Shown: in pieces, positions 10,952 to 17,431 of the stretch
Layout: the number at the start of each line of letters is the position of its first letter
Position numbering within the stretch: position 1 is the stretch's first letter
Assembly (NCBI GenBank): GCA_021161105.1
Contig: JAGHBG010000111.1
Coordinates: 1 to 19,928 of the forward strand
Source: Thermotogaceae bacterium
GTDB taxonomy: Bacteria > Thermotogota > Thermotogae > Thermotogales > Thermotogaceae
Direction: 5' to 3'
Length of the DNA stretch: 19,928 bases
Notes under the pieces: generated by a model
What the model was told of the DNA's origin: nothing
Seen by the model: the letters and a program-made list of their open reading frames with translations, nothing else
The model's database searches: none
Made by a program: the position numbers and the translations under genes

Positions 10952-11309
10952 CAGCATCTTTGCGGAATAACATAAAAATTTAACAGGATTTTTTGTATCC
11001 ACACCTTAAAAACCCTTCCGCTTTTTTATTTTACAATAAACCCCGCAAAAATAAGAAAGGCTATATCCTACAAAAGCTCTTTGATAATGTCAGGTTCAGG
11101 AAAAAGAAACGTGCCTAAAAACTGCAAAAATAAGAAATATTGCAAAAAGTGAAAGAAGCGATGAGGAAGAAACAAATTCAAAAACCTGCTGATGAATAAA
11201 CCAATAAAAGTTTGTCCACACATAAATAAAGAAATTCCAGAAACAGCTTTAAAACAACCATAAGTTTCGCTAATATATTTAACTAATTAATACAACATTA
11301 ATATCTTAA
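10952..11309 (-). other. Gap between transporter and GH1 gene; possible gene debris
   Basis: With the promoter region this gap is 421 nt (10889-11309). It has no intact gene. On the minus strand an open stretch of 50 codons (11248 down to the TGA at 11096) has no ATG. It reads as an aromatic, membrane-like peptide (WTNFYWFIHQQVFEF, then LLSLFAIFLIFAVF). A second short stretch near 11060-11035 reads AFLIFAGFIVK before a stop. The shared 14-mer GCAAAAATAAGAAA (plus strand, 11045-11058 and 11124-11137) underlies the similarity between these two stretches. It may be the worn-out remains of a membrane transporter gene, or just AT-rich spacer. Confidence 0.3.
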
Positions 11310-11320
11310 TTAATATCTTA
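11297..11320. repeat. Perfect 12-bp tandem duplication at the dppB stop codon
   Basis: ATTAATATCTTA occurs twice head to tail (11297-11308 and 11309-11320, plus strand). The inner copy contains the last codons and the TAA stop of the permease gene; the outer copy lies just after it. It looks like a small slippage duplication. Confidence 0.85.
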
Positions 11321-12317
11321 TCCTTGGATCTATCAGTGCATTAACGATGTCTACTATAATACTAACCACTATTATAATAAAAGCAAAGAAAACAACTGTA
11401 CCTTGTATTGCAGGAAAATCTCTGTACCTTATCCTCAGCACAAGGAAACTTCCCATACCTGGCCAGGAGAATGTTGTTTCAGTTAACACTGCTCCACCAA
11501 GGAGTAATGCAAATTGAAGTCCCATCATTGTCATTATCGGAACAAGAGCATTTTTTAACGCATGCTTGTATTTAATATCTTTTTCTCTTATACCTCTTGC
11601 TCTCGCAGCCTTTACAAAATCTTGCCCATACATCAACACTGCATTGTTTCTTACCATTCTTAAGAAAATACTTGATATAACAAGCCCAAGGGTTAAACCT
11701 GGAAGTATAAGATGCTTTAGCACATCAATAAACGCTTCCCAGTTTCCCTGAATCAAAGAATCTATTAAATAAAGTCCCGTTATTGGTTTCAAATCGACAA
11801 AGGCAGAAATTCTTCCTCCAACTGGAAACCATCTCAGGTAAGATCCAAATATCAGTTGCATCATAAGACCAAGCCAGAATACAGGTATAGCATAGAGAAG
11901 AATCGCAAATACCCTTGCAGATACATCAACAGCTTTATCTTTTTTTCTTGCCGCTTCCGCACCCCAGAAAATACCTATAGTAACCGCTATGACAAAGGCA
12001 AATAGAGTTAGCTCTACAGTAGCCGGAAACTTATCCATTACTTCGCTTAAAACAGGTCTACCAGTCAGGGTTGACTTTCCAAAGTCACCTTTAAAAAGAT
12101 TTTTCAGATAATCAAGATATTGTAGCCATAAAGGCTTATCAAGTCCAAGTTCATGTCTAAGCTTATTAATCACCTCTATGCTGGCTTTACCTCCCAATAT
12201 TGCAGCTACTGGATCTCCGGGCATAATCCTGAGTATGAAAAATATAATCGTCAATATAACAAAAAGCATTGGTACAGCCAGTATAATCCTAGTAATTATA
12301 TATTGCTTCAAAGACAT
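11310..12317 (-). CDS. dppB: ABC transporter permease, Opp/Dpp B type
   Basis: First-type inner membrane permease of an oligopeptide/oligosaccharide ABC importer; pairs with the C-type permease at the other end of the locus. The 335-residue protein begins with the family-typical YIITRIILAVPMLFVILTIIFF segment (cut here as YIITRIILAVPMLFVI), then RIMPGDPVAAILGGKAS. It carries about six membrane segments and the EAA loop VKAARARGIREKDIKYKHAL (about residues 234-253), which contacts the ATPases. AAGGAGTGAT lies just upstream of the ATG. The gene is last of the five transporter genes, an unusual place, and a terminator-like hairpin separates it from the binding-protein gene. The symbol denotes the family; the substrate is not established. 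Confidence 0.93.
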   Translation of the reverse strand: MSLKQYIITRIILAVPMLFVILTIIFFILRIMPGDPVAAILGGKASIEVINKLRHELGLDKPLWLQYLDYLKNLFKGDFGKSTLTGRPVLSEVMDKFPATVELTLFAFVIAVTIGIFWGAEAARKKDKAVDVSARVFAILLYAIPVFWLGLMMQLIFGSYLRWFPVGGRISAFVDLKPITGLYLIDSLIQGNWEAFIDVLKHLILPGLTLGLVISSIFLRMVRNNAVLMYGQDFVKAARARGIREKDIKYKHALKNALVPIMTMMGLQFALLLGGAVLTETTFSWPGMGSFLVLRIRYRDFPAIQGTVVFFAFIIIVVSIIVDIVNALIDPRIRY

Positions 12318-12340
12318 AACATCACTCCTTGAATGTTTTT

Positions 12341-12365
12341 AAAAACCCCCACCCCCACGGGGTGG
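12341..12365 (-). terminator. Terminator-like hairpin between binding protein and dppB
   Basis: On the minus strand CCACCCC and GGGGTGG form a perfect 7-bp stem with a GTG loop (12349-12365), followed by GGG and five T (12341-12345). It lies inside the operon, after the binding-protein gene. Partial termination here would make more binding protein than downstream permease, a common feature of ABC importers; it would also protect the 3' end of the upstream message. Confidence 0.6.
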
Positions 12366-12379
12366 AGAAAGAAATAATC

Positions 12380-13888
12380 TTACTTTTCTATAATGTAGTA
12401 CCTGAATATCTGGGTTGGTTCAAGGAGAATTCCTTTTACATTCGGCTGAGCCGCAGCTGTAGCGACACCCTGCCATAATGGGAGATATGGAACATCCTTT
12501 GTCATTTTCTCTTGAATTACATCGTAGAATGCTGTTCTTACATCTACATCACCAAATCTTCTGGCATATTCAAGGAGTTTATCCATAACAGGATCACTGT
12601 AGAAACTCCCAAGTGATCTTCCACCTTCTGTGCTTACAAATGGTGCTGTATAGTCATCCGGATCAATATAATCTGGATACCATCCAAGGAGGAACATTCC
12701 CATTGTTCCATTAAGGAAGTAGTCTATGTACGTTGACCATTCTGCGTATTTTATAGTTGCTTCTATCATCCCAGTTTCTTCCAGAGATTCCTTCAAAACC
12801 TGAGCAACATCAGATTCCGTTCCTCCATAGTGGGTTGGGGTGTACCAGAGGTCTATCTTAAGAGGATCTGTTTCACTGTATCCTGCTTTTTTGAGAAGTT
12901 CTTTCGCTTTCTCAAGATCTCTCTTCGGATAAGCATCCTCATGGCTCCACATTCCCATTGGAATCATAGAATAAAGGGGTCTTGCAAGTCCAACAAAAAC
13001 TCTATTCACTATTTTTTGCCTATCAACTGCATAAGCAATTGCTCTTCTTACAAGAACATTATCAAATGGCTTCTTTGTAACATTGAAAACGATGTATCTT
13101 ATCTGTGGGCTGTCTCCTTCATAAGTCTTTACAAATCCTTGCGCTTTCATATCAAGAAAATCCCTTGGATCAAGATGCCTGTATGCAACATCGATTTCTC
13201 CGTTTTCAAGCGCAAGCCTCAGTGTTGCAGGATCTTCATAGAAAACTATAACAACTTTTTTCACTTTAGGTTTTGGACCATACCAATATGGATTTTCAAC
13301 AAGAACTATCTTCTGATCTCTTATCCATTCCTCTATCATGTACGGTCCAGATGCACTCATCTTTGGAGCTTCATTGAAGAACTCATCCTCAGGGTATTCT
13401 TTCGGATTCACTGGATATCCAACGGTGTAACCAAGACGTGAAATGAACGTAACATCGGGCTCTTTAAGAACTATCTTAAGTTTGTATGTATCAACCGCTT
13501 CTGCTTTTTCAATAACCTGAGTTAGGAGAAACGCCGGATCTCCATTCAGTTTCATAGCTCTGTTAATAGACCAGGCAATTTCTCTTGCTGTGATTGGATC
13601 ACCGTTAGAAAATCTCGCGTCTTCTCTTATATAGAAGTAGTATGTCTTTCCCCCGTCCGGAGTTTCCCACCTTGTAGCAAGTTCTGGAACAAGTTCGGCT
13701 GTACCGAGCTTGTAGTTTACAAGGCCAACCATGACGTTCTGCAAGATATTACTACTGAAATAGTCATAACACTTTGCTGGATCAAGTATCTTGATCTTAT
13801 CAGTAGTACCTACGACAAGAACACCTGATGCCGCAAAAACTGTGTAAACTACCAAAGCAGTAAAGAATACCAAAAGCCACTTTCTCAT
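12380..13888 (-). CDS. dppA: Extracytoplasmic solute-binding protein, family 5 (Opp/Dpp type)
   Basis: Substrate-binding component of the ABC importer. The 502-residue product starts with a typical signal peptide (MRKWLLVFFTALVVYTVFA, predicted cleavage near residue 19). There is no lipobox cysteine, so it is probably free in the periplasm (toga space) or held by the hydrophobic N-terminus. The mature part shows the family-5 pattern: LDPAKCYDYFSSNILQNV, LVPELATRWETPDGGKTYYF, then RFSNGDPITAREIAWSINRA and VRRAIAYAVDRQKIVNRV further on. In Thermotogota many proteins of this family bind oligosaccharides rather than peptides, and the downstream beta-glycosidase points to a beta-linked sugar here; that is inference. 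A very strong ribosome binding site, GGAGGTGGAGG, precedes the ATG. It follows dppF by 36 nt. Confidence 0.93.
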   Translation of the reverse strand: MRKWLLVFFTALVVYTVFAASGVLVVGTTDKIKILDPAKCYDYFSSNILQNVMVGLVNYKLGTAELVPELATRWETPDGGKTYYFYIREDARFSNGDPITAREIAWSINRAMKLNGDPAFLLTQVIEKAEAVDTYKLKIVLKEPDVTFISRLGYTVGYPVNPKEYPEDEFFNEAPKMSASGPYMIEEWIRDQKIVLVENPYWYGPKPKVKKVVIVFYEDPATLRLALENGEIDVAYRHLDPRDFLDMKAQGFVKTYEGDSPQIRYIVFNVTKKPFDNVLVRRAIAYAVDRQKIVNRVFVGLARPLYSMIPMGMWSHEDAYPKRDLEKAKELLKKAGYSETDPLKIDLWYTPTHYGGTESDVAQVLKESLEETGMIEATIKYAEWSTYIDYFLNGTMGMFLLGWYPDYIDPDDYTAPFVSTEGGRSLGSFYSDPVMDKLLEYARRFGDVDVRTAFYDVIQEKMTKDVPYLPLWQGVATAAAQPNVKGILLEPTQIFRYYIIEK

Positions 13889-13924
13889 AATACCTCCACC
13901 TCCCCACAGTAAAATTTAGAATCA

Positions 13925-14908
13925 CTATTCATATAAGAAACAAGAAACTTGATGTCCATCTTCAACTTCAACAAAGTGCGGTTCTTTCTTGCTGCATATA
14001 TCCATGACCTTATGACATCTTGGATGAAATCTGCAACCAGATGGTGGATTTATTGGATTAGGAACCTCGCCCTGTGGTATTATCTTCTGCTTCTTTTTCT
14101 TTGGGTCAGGTTCTGGAACAGCTGAGATCAAAGCCTGGGTATACGGATGCTTTGGATTTTCAGATATATGATGAAATGTACCAATCTCGACTATTTTTCC
14201 AAGATACATTACTGCTATTCTATCACAGATATATTTTGTAGTTGCCAAATCATGGGTTATAAAAAGCATAGTTATATTGAATTCGTTCTTAAGATCAAGC
14301 ATGAGTTTTAAAAGTTGTGACCTTATAGACACATCAAGCATAGCAACGGCTTCATCAGCTACAACAAATTTCGGTCTTGTTATAAGAGCTCGTGCTATAA
14401 CCACCCTCTGCCTTTGACCTCCCGAAAGTTCCTTCGGATAACGTACATAGAATTCATCCGGTGGAGTAAGATTTACCCGCTCAAGCATCTTGTAAACCAT
14501 TCTTTTTCTCTCTCTGTCAGAAGAACCAATATTGTGAATTTTTAAAGGATGCATTATTGCTTCTCCTATTTTCATATATGGATTCAAAGCCGCCAATGGA
14601 TCCTGAAATATGATTTGTATTTCTTTTCTAAATCTCCTGAGCTCCTCTTTACTCATAGTATAAACATCTTTTCCAGCAATTTTAACAATTCCTTCTGTAG
14701 CTTCAATCAATCGAAGTATCAATCTTCCGGTTGTCGTCTTACCAGAACCAGACTCTCCAACAAGCCCCAAAACCTCTCCCTCTTCAATATCAAAAGACAC
14801 ACCGTCAACTGCTTTTACATAAAGCTGTGGTTTTCGTAGTAAAACATCAATAAAAGTTCTTTTAACAGGAAAATGCTTTTTCAAGTTTCTAACCTCAACC
14901 ATCGCCAT
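13925..14908 (-). CDS. dppF: ABC transporter ATP-binding protein, Opp/Dpp F type
   Basis: Second ATPase subunit of the importer. About 327 residues with Walker A GESGSGKTT near residue 51, signature LSGGQRQRV, Walker B in VVADEAVAMLD and H-loop LFITHDLA. The Walker B tail is DEAVAMLD rather than the usual DEPVSALD; the catalytic Glu is kept. The C-terminal extension has the Opp/Dpp cysteine pattern (GCRFHPRCHKVMDICSKKEP and a final SCFLYE), which in related OppD/DppD structures binds an iron-sulfur cluster. Several in-frame starts (GTG 14917, ATG 14914, 14908, 14902) are possible. AAGGGTG at 14915-14921 gives good spacing to the ATG at 14908, so that is chosen. It overlaps the D-type ATPase gene by 14 nt. 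Confidence 0.93.
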   Translation of the reverse strand: MAMVEVRNLKKHFPVKRTFIDVLLRKPQLYVKAVDGVSFDIEEGEVLGLVGESGSGKTTTGRLILRLIEATEGIVKIAGKDVYTMSKEELRRFRKEIQIIFQDPLAALNPYMKIGEAIMHPLKIHNIGSSDRERKRMVYKMLERVNLTPPDEFYVRYPKELSGGQRQRVVIARALITRPKFVVADEAVAMLDVSIRSQLLKLMLDLKNEFNITMLFITHDLATTKYICDRIAVMYLGKIVEIGTFHHISENPKHPYTQALISAVPEPDPKKKKQKIIPQGEVPNPINPPSGCRFHPRCHKVMDICSKKEPHFVEVEDGHQVSCFLYE

Positions 14909-15860
14909 TTTCATCACCCTTATAAATCCAGCATTTTACCTTTGATCCATCAATTTCAAAAACAGGAGGTTCCTCTTCAAAGCATATATCCTTTGCAAAC
15001 GGGCACCTTGGAGCAAATCTGCAACCTTTTGATGGATTCACAAGATCTGGAGGATTTCCGGGAATGTATTTAAGTGTTAAATCGTCTATGTCAGTATTTG
15101 GAATTGATTCAAGGAGTGCCTTTGTATAAGGGTGTTTCGCTCCATAATATATTTTCTCGTTCTCTGCGAACTCAACCACGTGACCCGCATACATAACAGC
15201 GATTTTATCCGCTGTTTCCGCAACAACCCCAAGATCGTGAGTAATCAGTATCATAGACATTTGAAACTTTTCTTTTAATTCCTTTAGAACTTCCAGTATT
15301 TGAGCTTGAACAATAACATCAAGAGAAGTTGTTGGTTCATCAGCTATCACTAATTTAGGATTTAAAACGAGAGACAAAGCAATCATAACCCTCTGGCGCA
15401 TACCACCAGAAAATTGAAATGGATATTCGTTAATTCTATTAGGATTTATTCCAACAGCTTTTAAAGCATTTTCCGTCATTTCAAGTGCTTTATCCTCTTC
15501 GATATCTGGAATATGGGTTTTTATAGTTTCGAGAAAGTGGTCTTTTACTTTCATTATGGGATTTAACGAAGTCATAGGATCCTGGAATATCATAGATATT
15601 TCTTTTCCTCTAATTTTCTGCATCTCCTTCTCTGTCTTTGAGACAAGATTTATATTGTCAAGAAGAATTCTTCCTGTAATCTGAGCTGTTTTAGGCAGAA
15701 TTTTTAATATTCCAAATCCCAAAGTCGACTTCCCAGAACCCGATTCTCCAACAAGTCCAATGGTTTCCTGTTCTCCTACCTCAATAGACACTCCATCAAC
15801 AGCCTTAACAAGCCCTTTTTTACTTTCGTAATATATTTTTAAATCTTCTATTTTTAGCAC
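14895..15860 (-). CDS. dppD: ABC transporter ATP-binding protein, Opp/Dpp D type
   Basis: First ATPase subunit of the importer, 321 residues. Walker A GESGSGKST is at 38-46, the signature is FSGGMRQRV, the Walker B and D-loop read VIADEPTTSLD, and the H-loop is ITHDLGVVAETADKIAVMY. The C-terminal domain has the four-cysteine pattern GCRFAPRCPFAKDICFEEEP plus KCWIYK typical of OppD/DppD. It starts with GTG at 15860, preceded by AGAGGTG at suitable distance; an ATG a few bases upstream is out of frame and stops at once. The gap to the permease stop is 6 nt, so it is cotranscribed with both neighbours. Confidence 0.94.
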   Translation of the reverse strand: MLKIEDLKIYYESKKGLVKAVDGVSIEVGEQETIGLVGESGSGKSTLGFGILKILPKTAQITGRILLDNINLVSKTEKEMQKIRGKEISMIFQDPMTSLNPIMKVKDHFLETIKTHIPDIEEDKALEMTENALKAVGINPNRINEYPFQFSGGMRQRVMIALSLVLNPKLVIADEPTTSLDVIVQAQILEVLKELKEKFQMSMILITHDLGVVAETADKIAVMYAGHVVEFAENEKIYYGAKHPYTKALLESIPNTDIDDLTLKYIPGNPPDLVNPSKGCRFAPRCPFAKDICFEEEPPVFEIDGSKVKCWIYKGDENGDG

Positions 15861-15866
15861 TCCATG

Positions 15867-16742
15867 TCACCTCTTTTCCCTGACAGTAGGATTCAAGAAT
15901 TCATTCAATCCCTCGCTGAACATAGAAAATCCAAGAACAACAGTTATAATAGCCAACCCTGGATAAAGAAGTGCCCACCAGGCTCTACTCAGTATAAATC
16001 TTCTTCCGTTGGAAAGATCAAAACCCCAGTCAGGTGTCGGAGGCGCAATCCCAAGACCTAAAAAGCTCAATCCGGCTTCTGTCATTATCGCATCAGCCAG
16101 ATTCATTGAAAGCACAACAACAACAGAAGGAAGAACATTGGGAAGAACATATTTTAAAAGTATCGTGGATCTTTTCGCGCCTATAGCCCTTGCACCCTCA
16201 ACATAAAGTTCATTTTTTATCGAAGTAACCTGGCTTCTTATAACACGAAAATACGTTGGTGCATAAACAACAGCTATAGAAATAGCTATATTGAATATTC
16301 CTGGACCCAAAAGCGCTGCAATTGCAATGGCAAGTATTAATCCCGGGAAAGAGTAAACAGCATCCATGATAAGAGTCAGTATCCTATCAAGAATGCCTCC
16401 AATGTAACCTGAGACAAGTCCTAAAGGAACACCAATAGCAGCTGCAACTGCTACAGATAAAAAAGCTATAACAAGTGCTATCCTTGCACCGTATATGACT
16501 CTGCTAAGAACATCTCGACCAAGATTATCAGTCCCAAAAAGATGTTCATGGCTTGGTGGAGAGAGTGACAATCCCACGCTCTTAGTTGGATCATAAGGAG
16601 CAAGATACGGGGAAAATACAGCTAAAAGAACGTAAAAGAGAAGAATCACAAGACCAACAAAAGTTATAACGCCAGTGCTTGAACCAAAAAGTTCCCTCAC
16701 AGCAGAGGCTAATTTATAAGACATGAACTTATCCTGAACCAT
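15867..16742 (-). CDS. dppC: ABC transporter permease, Opp/Dpp C type
   Basis: Second-type inner membrane permease, 291 residues. It has the N-terminal membrane segment and family block YLAPYDPTK (about residues 47-55), then HLFGTDNLGRDVLSRVIYGA, about five further membrane segments and the EAA loop VEGARAIGAKRSTILLKYVL, followed by LSFLGLGIAPPTPDWG. The start ATG at 16742 lies 6 nt after a run of seven G (16749-16755). It is the first gene of the transporter operon and diverges from fliQ; the promoter lies in the 98-nt gap between them. Confidence 0.94.
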   Translation of the reverse strand: MVQDKFMSYKLASAVRELFGSSTGVITFVGLVILLFYVLLAVFSPYLAPYDPTKSVGLSLSPPSHEHLFGTDNLGRDVLSRVIYGARIALVIAFLSVAVAAAIGVPLGLVSGYIGGILDRILTLIMDAVYSFPGLILAIAIAALLGPGIFNIAISIAVVYAPTYFRVIRSQVTSIKNELYVEGARAIGAKRSTILLKYVLPNVLPSVVVVLSMNLADAIMTEAGLSFLGLGIAPPTPDWGFDLSNGRRFILSRAWWALLYPGLAIITVVLGFSMFSEGLNEFLNPTVREKR

Positions 16743-16761
16743 CTGTAACCCCCCCGAAGCT

Positions 16762-16789
16762 TTGAGAATAGTATATCACATGATAAAAT
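16762..16789 (+). promoter_or_regulatory. Candidate extended -10 promoter for fliQ
   Basis: Plus strand TTGAGA (16762-16767), 16-nt spacer, TAAAAT (16784-16789) preceded by TGA, giving an extended -10 (TGn). The start would be near 16796, about 45 nt before the fliQ ATG. It overlaps the opposing transporter promoter almost completely. Confidence 0.5.
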
Positions 16790-16797
16790 CTTGTCGA
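16770..16797 (-). promoter_or_regulatory. Candidate extended -10 promoter of the dpp operon
   Basis: Minus strand TCGACA (16797-16792), 16-nt spacer, TATACT (16775-16770) preceded by TGA, again an extended -10. The start would be near 16763, about 21 nt before the dppC ATG. Five of six bases match TTGACA. Confidence 0.6.
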
Positions 16798-16803
16798 GAT
16801 TTT
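16785..16803. promoter_or_regulatory. 19-bp dyad, candidate operator
   Basis: AAAATCT and AGATTTT form a perfect 7-bp inverted repeat around TGTCG; one more pair inside the spacer also matches. It covers the -35 of the transporter promoter and the end of the fliQ -10 box, a place where a bound repressor would affect both. A second small dyad, TATCA-CA-TGATA (16774-16785), arises from the two TGATA elements of the facing -10 regions. Confidence 0.5.
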
Positions 16804-16840
16804 ACCGAATGGTGATTAATATTAAGGAGGTAAAGAGGGT

Positions 16841-17107
16841 ATGACAGTAGATGTTTTCCTGGATATTATGACAGAAGGTGTACAACTAATAATCACTGTG
16901 ATAACTCCTCCACTTTTGGTTAGTCTTGCAATAGGGCTTCTAATAGGTATATTCCAGGCGGTTACTCAAATTCACGAACAAACCCTTATGTTTGCCCCCC
17001 GGGTTCTTGCAATATTCATTACCTTAATGGTAATGGGCGGATGGATATTTCAAAAGATGATAGATTATGCTAAAGATATTCTTGAAAAATACTTTCAGAT
17101 GATATAA
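16841..17107 (+). CDS. fliQ: Flagellar export apparatus protein FliQ
   Basis: Small membrane subunit of the flagellar type III export gate, working with FliP and FliR. The 88-residue protein is the normal FliQ length and has two hydrophobic helices (about 16-38 and 51-72). Family wording includes GVQLIITVITPPLLVSLAIG, then GIFQAVTQIHEQTLMFAPR and a final segment around MVMGGWIFQKM. AAGGAGG precedes the ATG by about 10 nt. No fliP, fliR or flhB lies beside it here, so the gene stands apart from the rest of the export-gate genes, at least within this window. It diverges from the sugar transporter operon and is followed by the micropeptide genes after 183 nt. Confidence 0.95.
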   Translation: MTVDVFLDIMTEGVQLIITVITPPLLVSLAIGLLIGIFQAVTQIHEQTLMFAPRVLAIFITLMVMGGWIFQKMIDYAKDILEKYFQMI

Positions 17108-17203
17108 ACAGACTCTATATATCCTCCACTTTAAATCCTATAATCTCTTGATTCGTTAACATAATCTTCACTCTCTGTTTCCAAATTGTTTACAATCTTT
17201 CCC

Positions 17204-17231
17204 TCAAGTCTATGAGAAATAGTGTCGATAT
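17204..17231 (+). promoter_or_regulatory. Candidate sigma-28 (FliA/SigD type) promoter before the micropeptides
   Basis: TCAAGTCT (17204-17211), 12-nt spacer, GTCGATAT (17224-17231). The flagellar sigma factor consensus is TAAAGTTT, 11-nt spacing, GCCGATAA/T; here the -10 matches in seven of eight bases and the -35 in six of eight. The start would be near 17238, about 50 nt before the first peptide ATG. An alternative housekeeping -10, TATAAC at 17265-17270, has no good -35. Confidence 0.35.
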
Positions 17232-17290
17232 AAAGGAAGTGATAGTAGCACAACATTGTTAAATTATAACTTTCTAAGGGGGTGTAAATC

Positions 17291-17377
17291 ATGAAGAAAT
17301 TATTCAAGGTTGTTATGATTATCAGTAGTATAGCAACAATGGCTGCCGCTTTAGTGGGTAGCATAACATGGTGGTAA
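17291..17377 (+). CDS. Micropeptide 1 with LVGSITWW C-terminus (28 aa)
   Basis: A 28-codon gene, too short for ordinary calling. The product has a basic start (MKKLFK), a hydrophobic stretch (about residues 7-20) and the C-terminal octapeptide LVGSITWW. AAGGGGGTG lies 6 nt before the ATG, a very strong ribosome binding site. Ala-Ala-Ala directly before LVGSITWW fits the -3/-1 rule of signal peptidase I, so release of an octapeptide is conceivable. The design (short signal-like N-terminus, conserved C-terminal peptide) resembles the precursors of short hydrophobic peptide pheromones in streptococci, some of which have a Trp-Trp motif. I do not recognise a named family. Coding status rests on the second copy with silent changes only in the tail; function is unknown. 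Confidence 0.75.
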   Translation: MKKLFKVVMIISSIATMAAALVGSITWW

Positions 17378-17431
17378 TTCTGAATTTTAAGAACTCATAT
17401 CTGTTAAAAAATTTCTGAGGGGGGATTTACT

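Noticed and set aside
10889..11002. N-terminal extension of the GH1 enzyme (38 more codons)
   Set aside because: Family similarity begins at MFPKNFFFG, a strong ribosome binding site sits just before that ATG, and the extension overlaps the candidate promoter.
11004..11035. Possible plus-strand terminator (A-run, GC, T-run)
   Set aside because: The only pairing is AAAAA with TTTTT around an unpaired centre, and no plus-strand gene ends nearby.
12830..13441. 203-codon open frame on the plus strand
   Set aside because: It is antisense to the solute-binding protein gene, with Cys-, Phe- and Asn-rich random-looking composition and no recognisable domain.
17131..17364. 77-codon open frame on the minus strand across the micropeptide region
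   Set aside because: It runs antisense through the first micropeptide gene and its leader, has no good ribosome binding site, and its composition looks random. The plus-strand reading has strong ribosome binding sites and silent-only changes in the tail.
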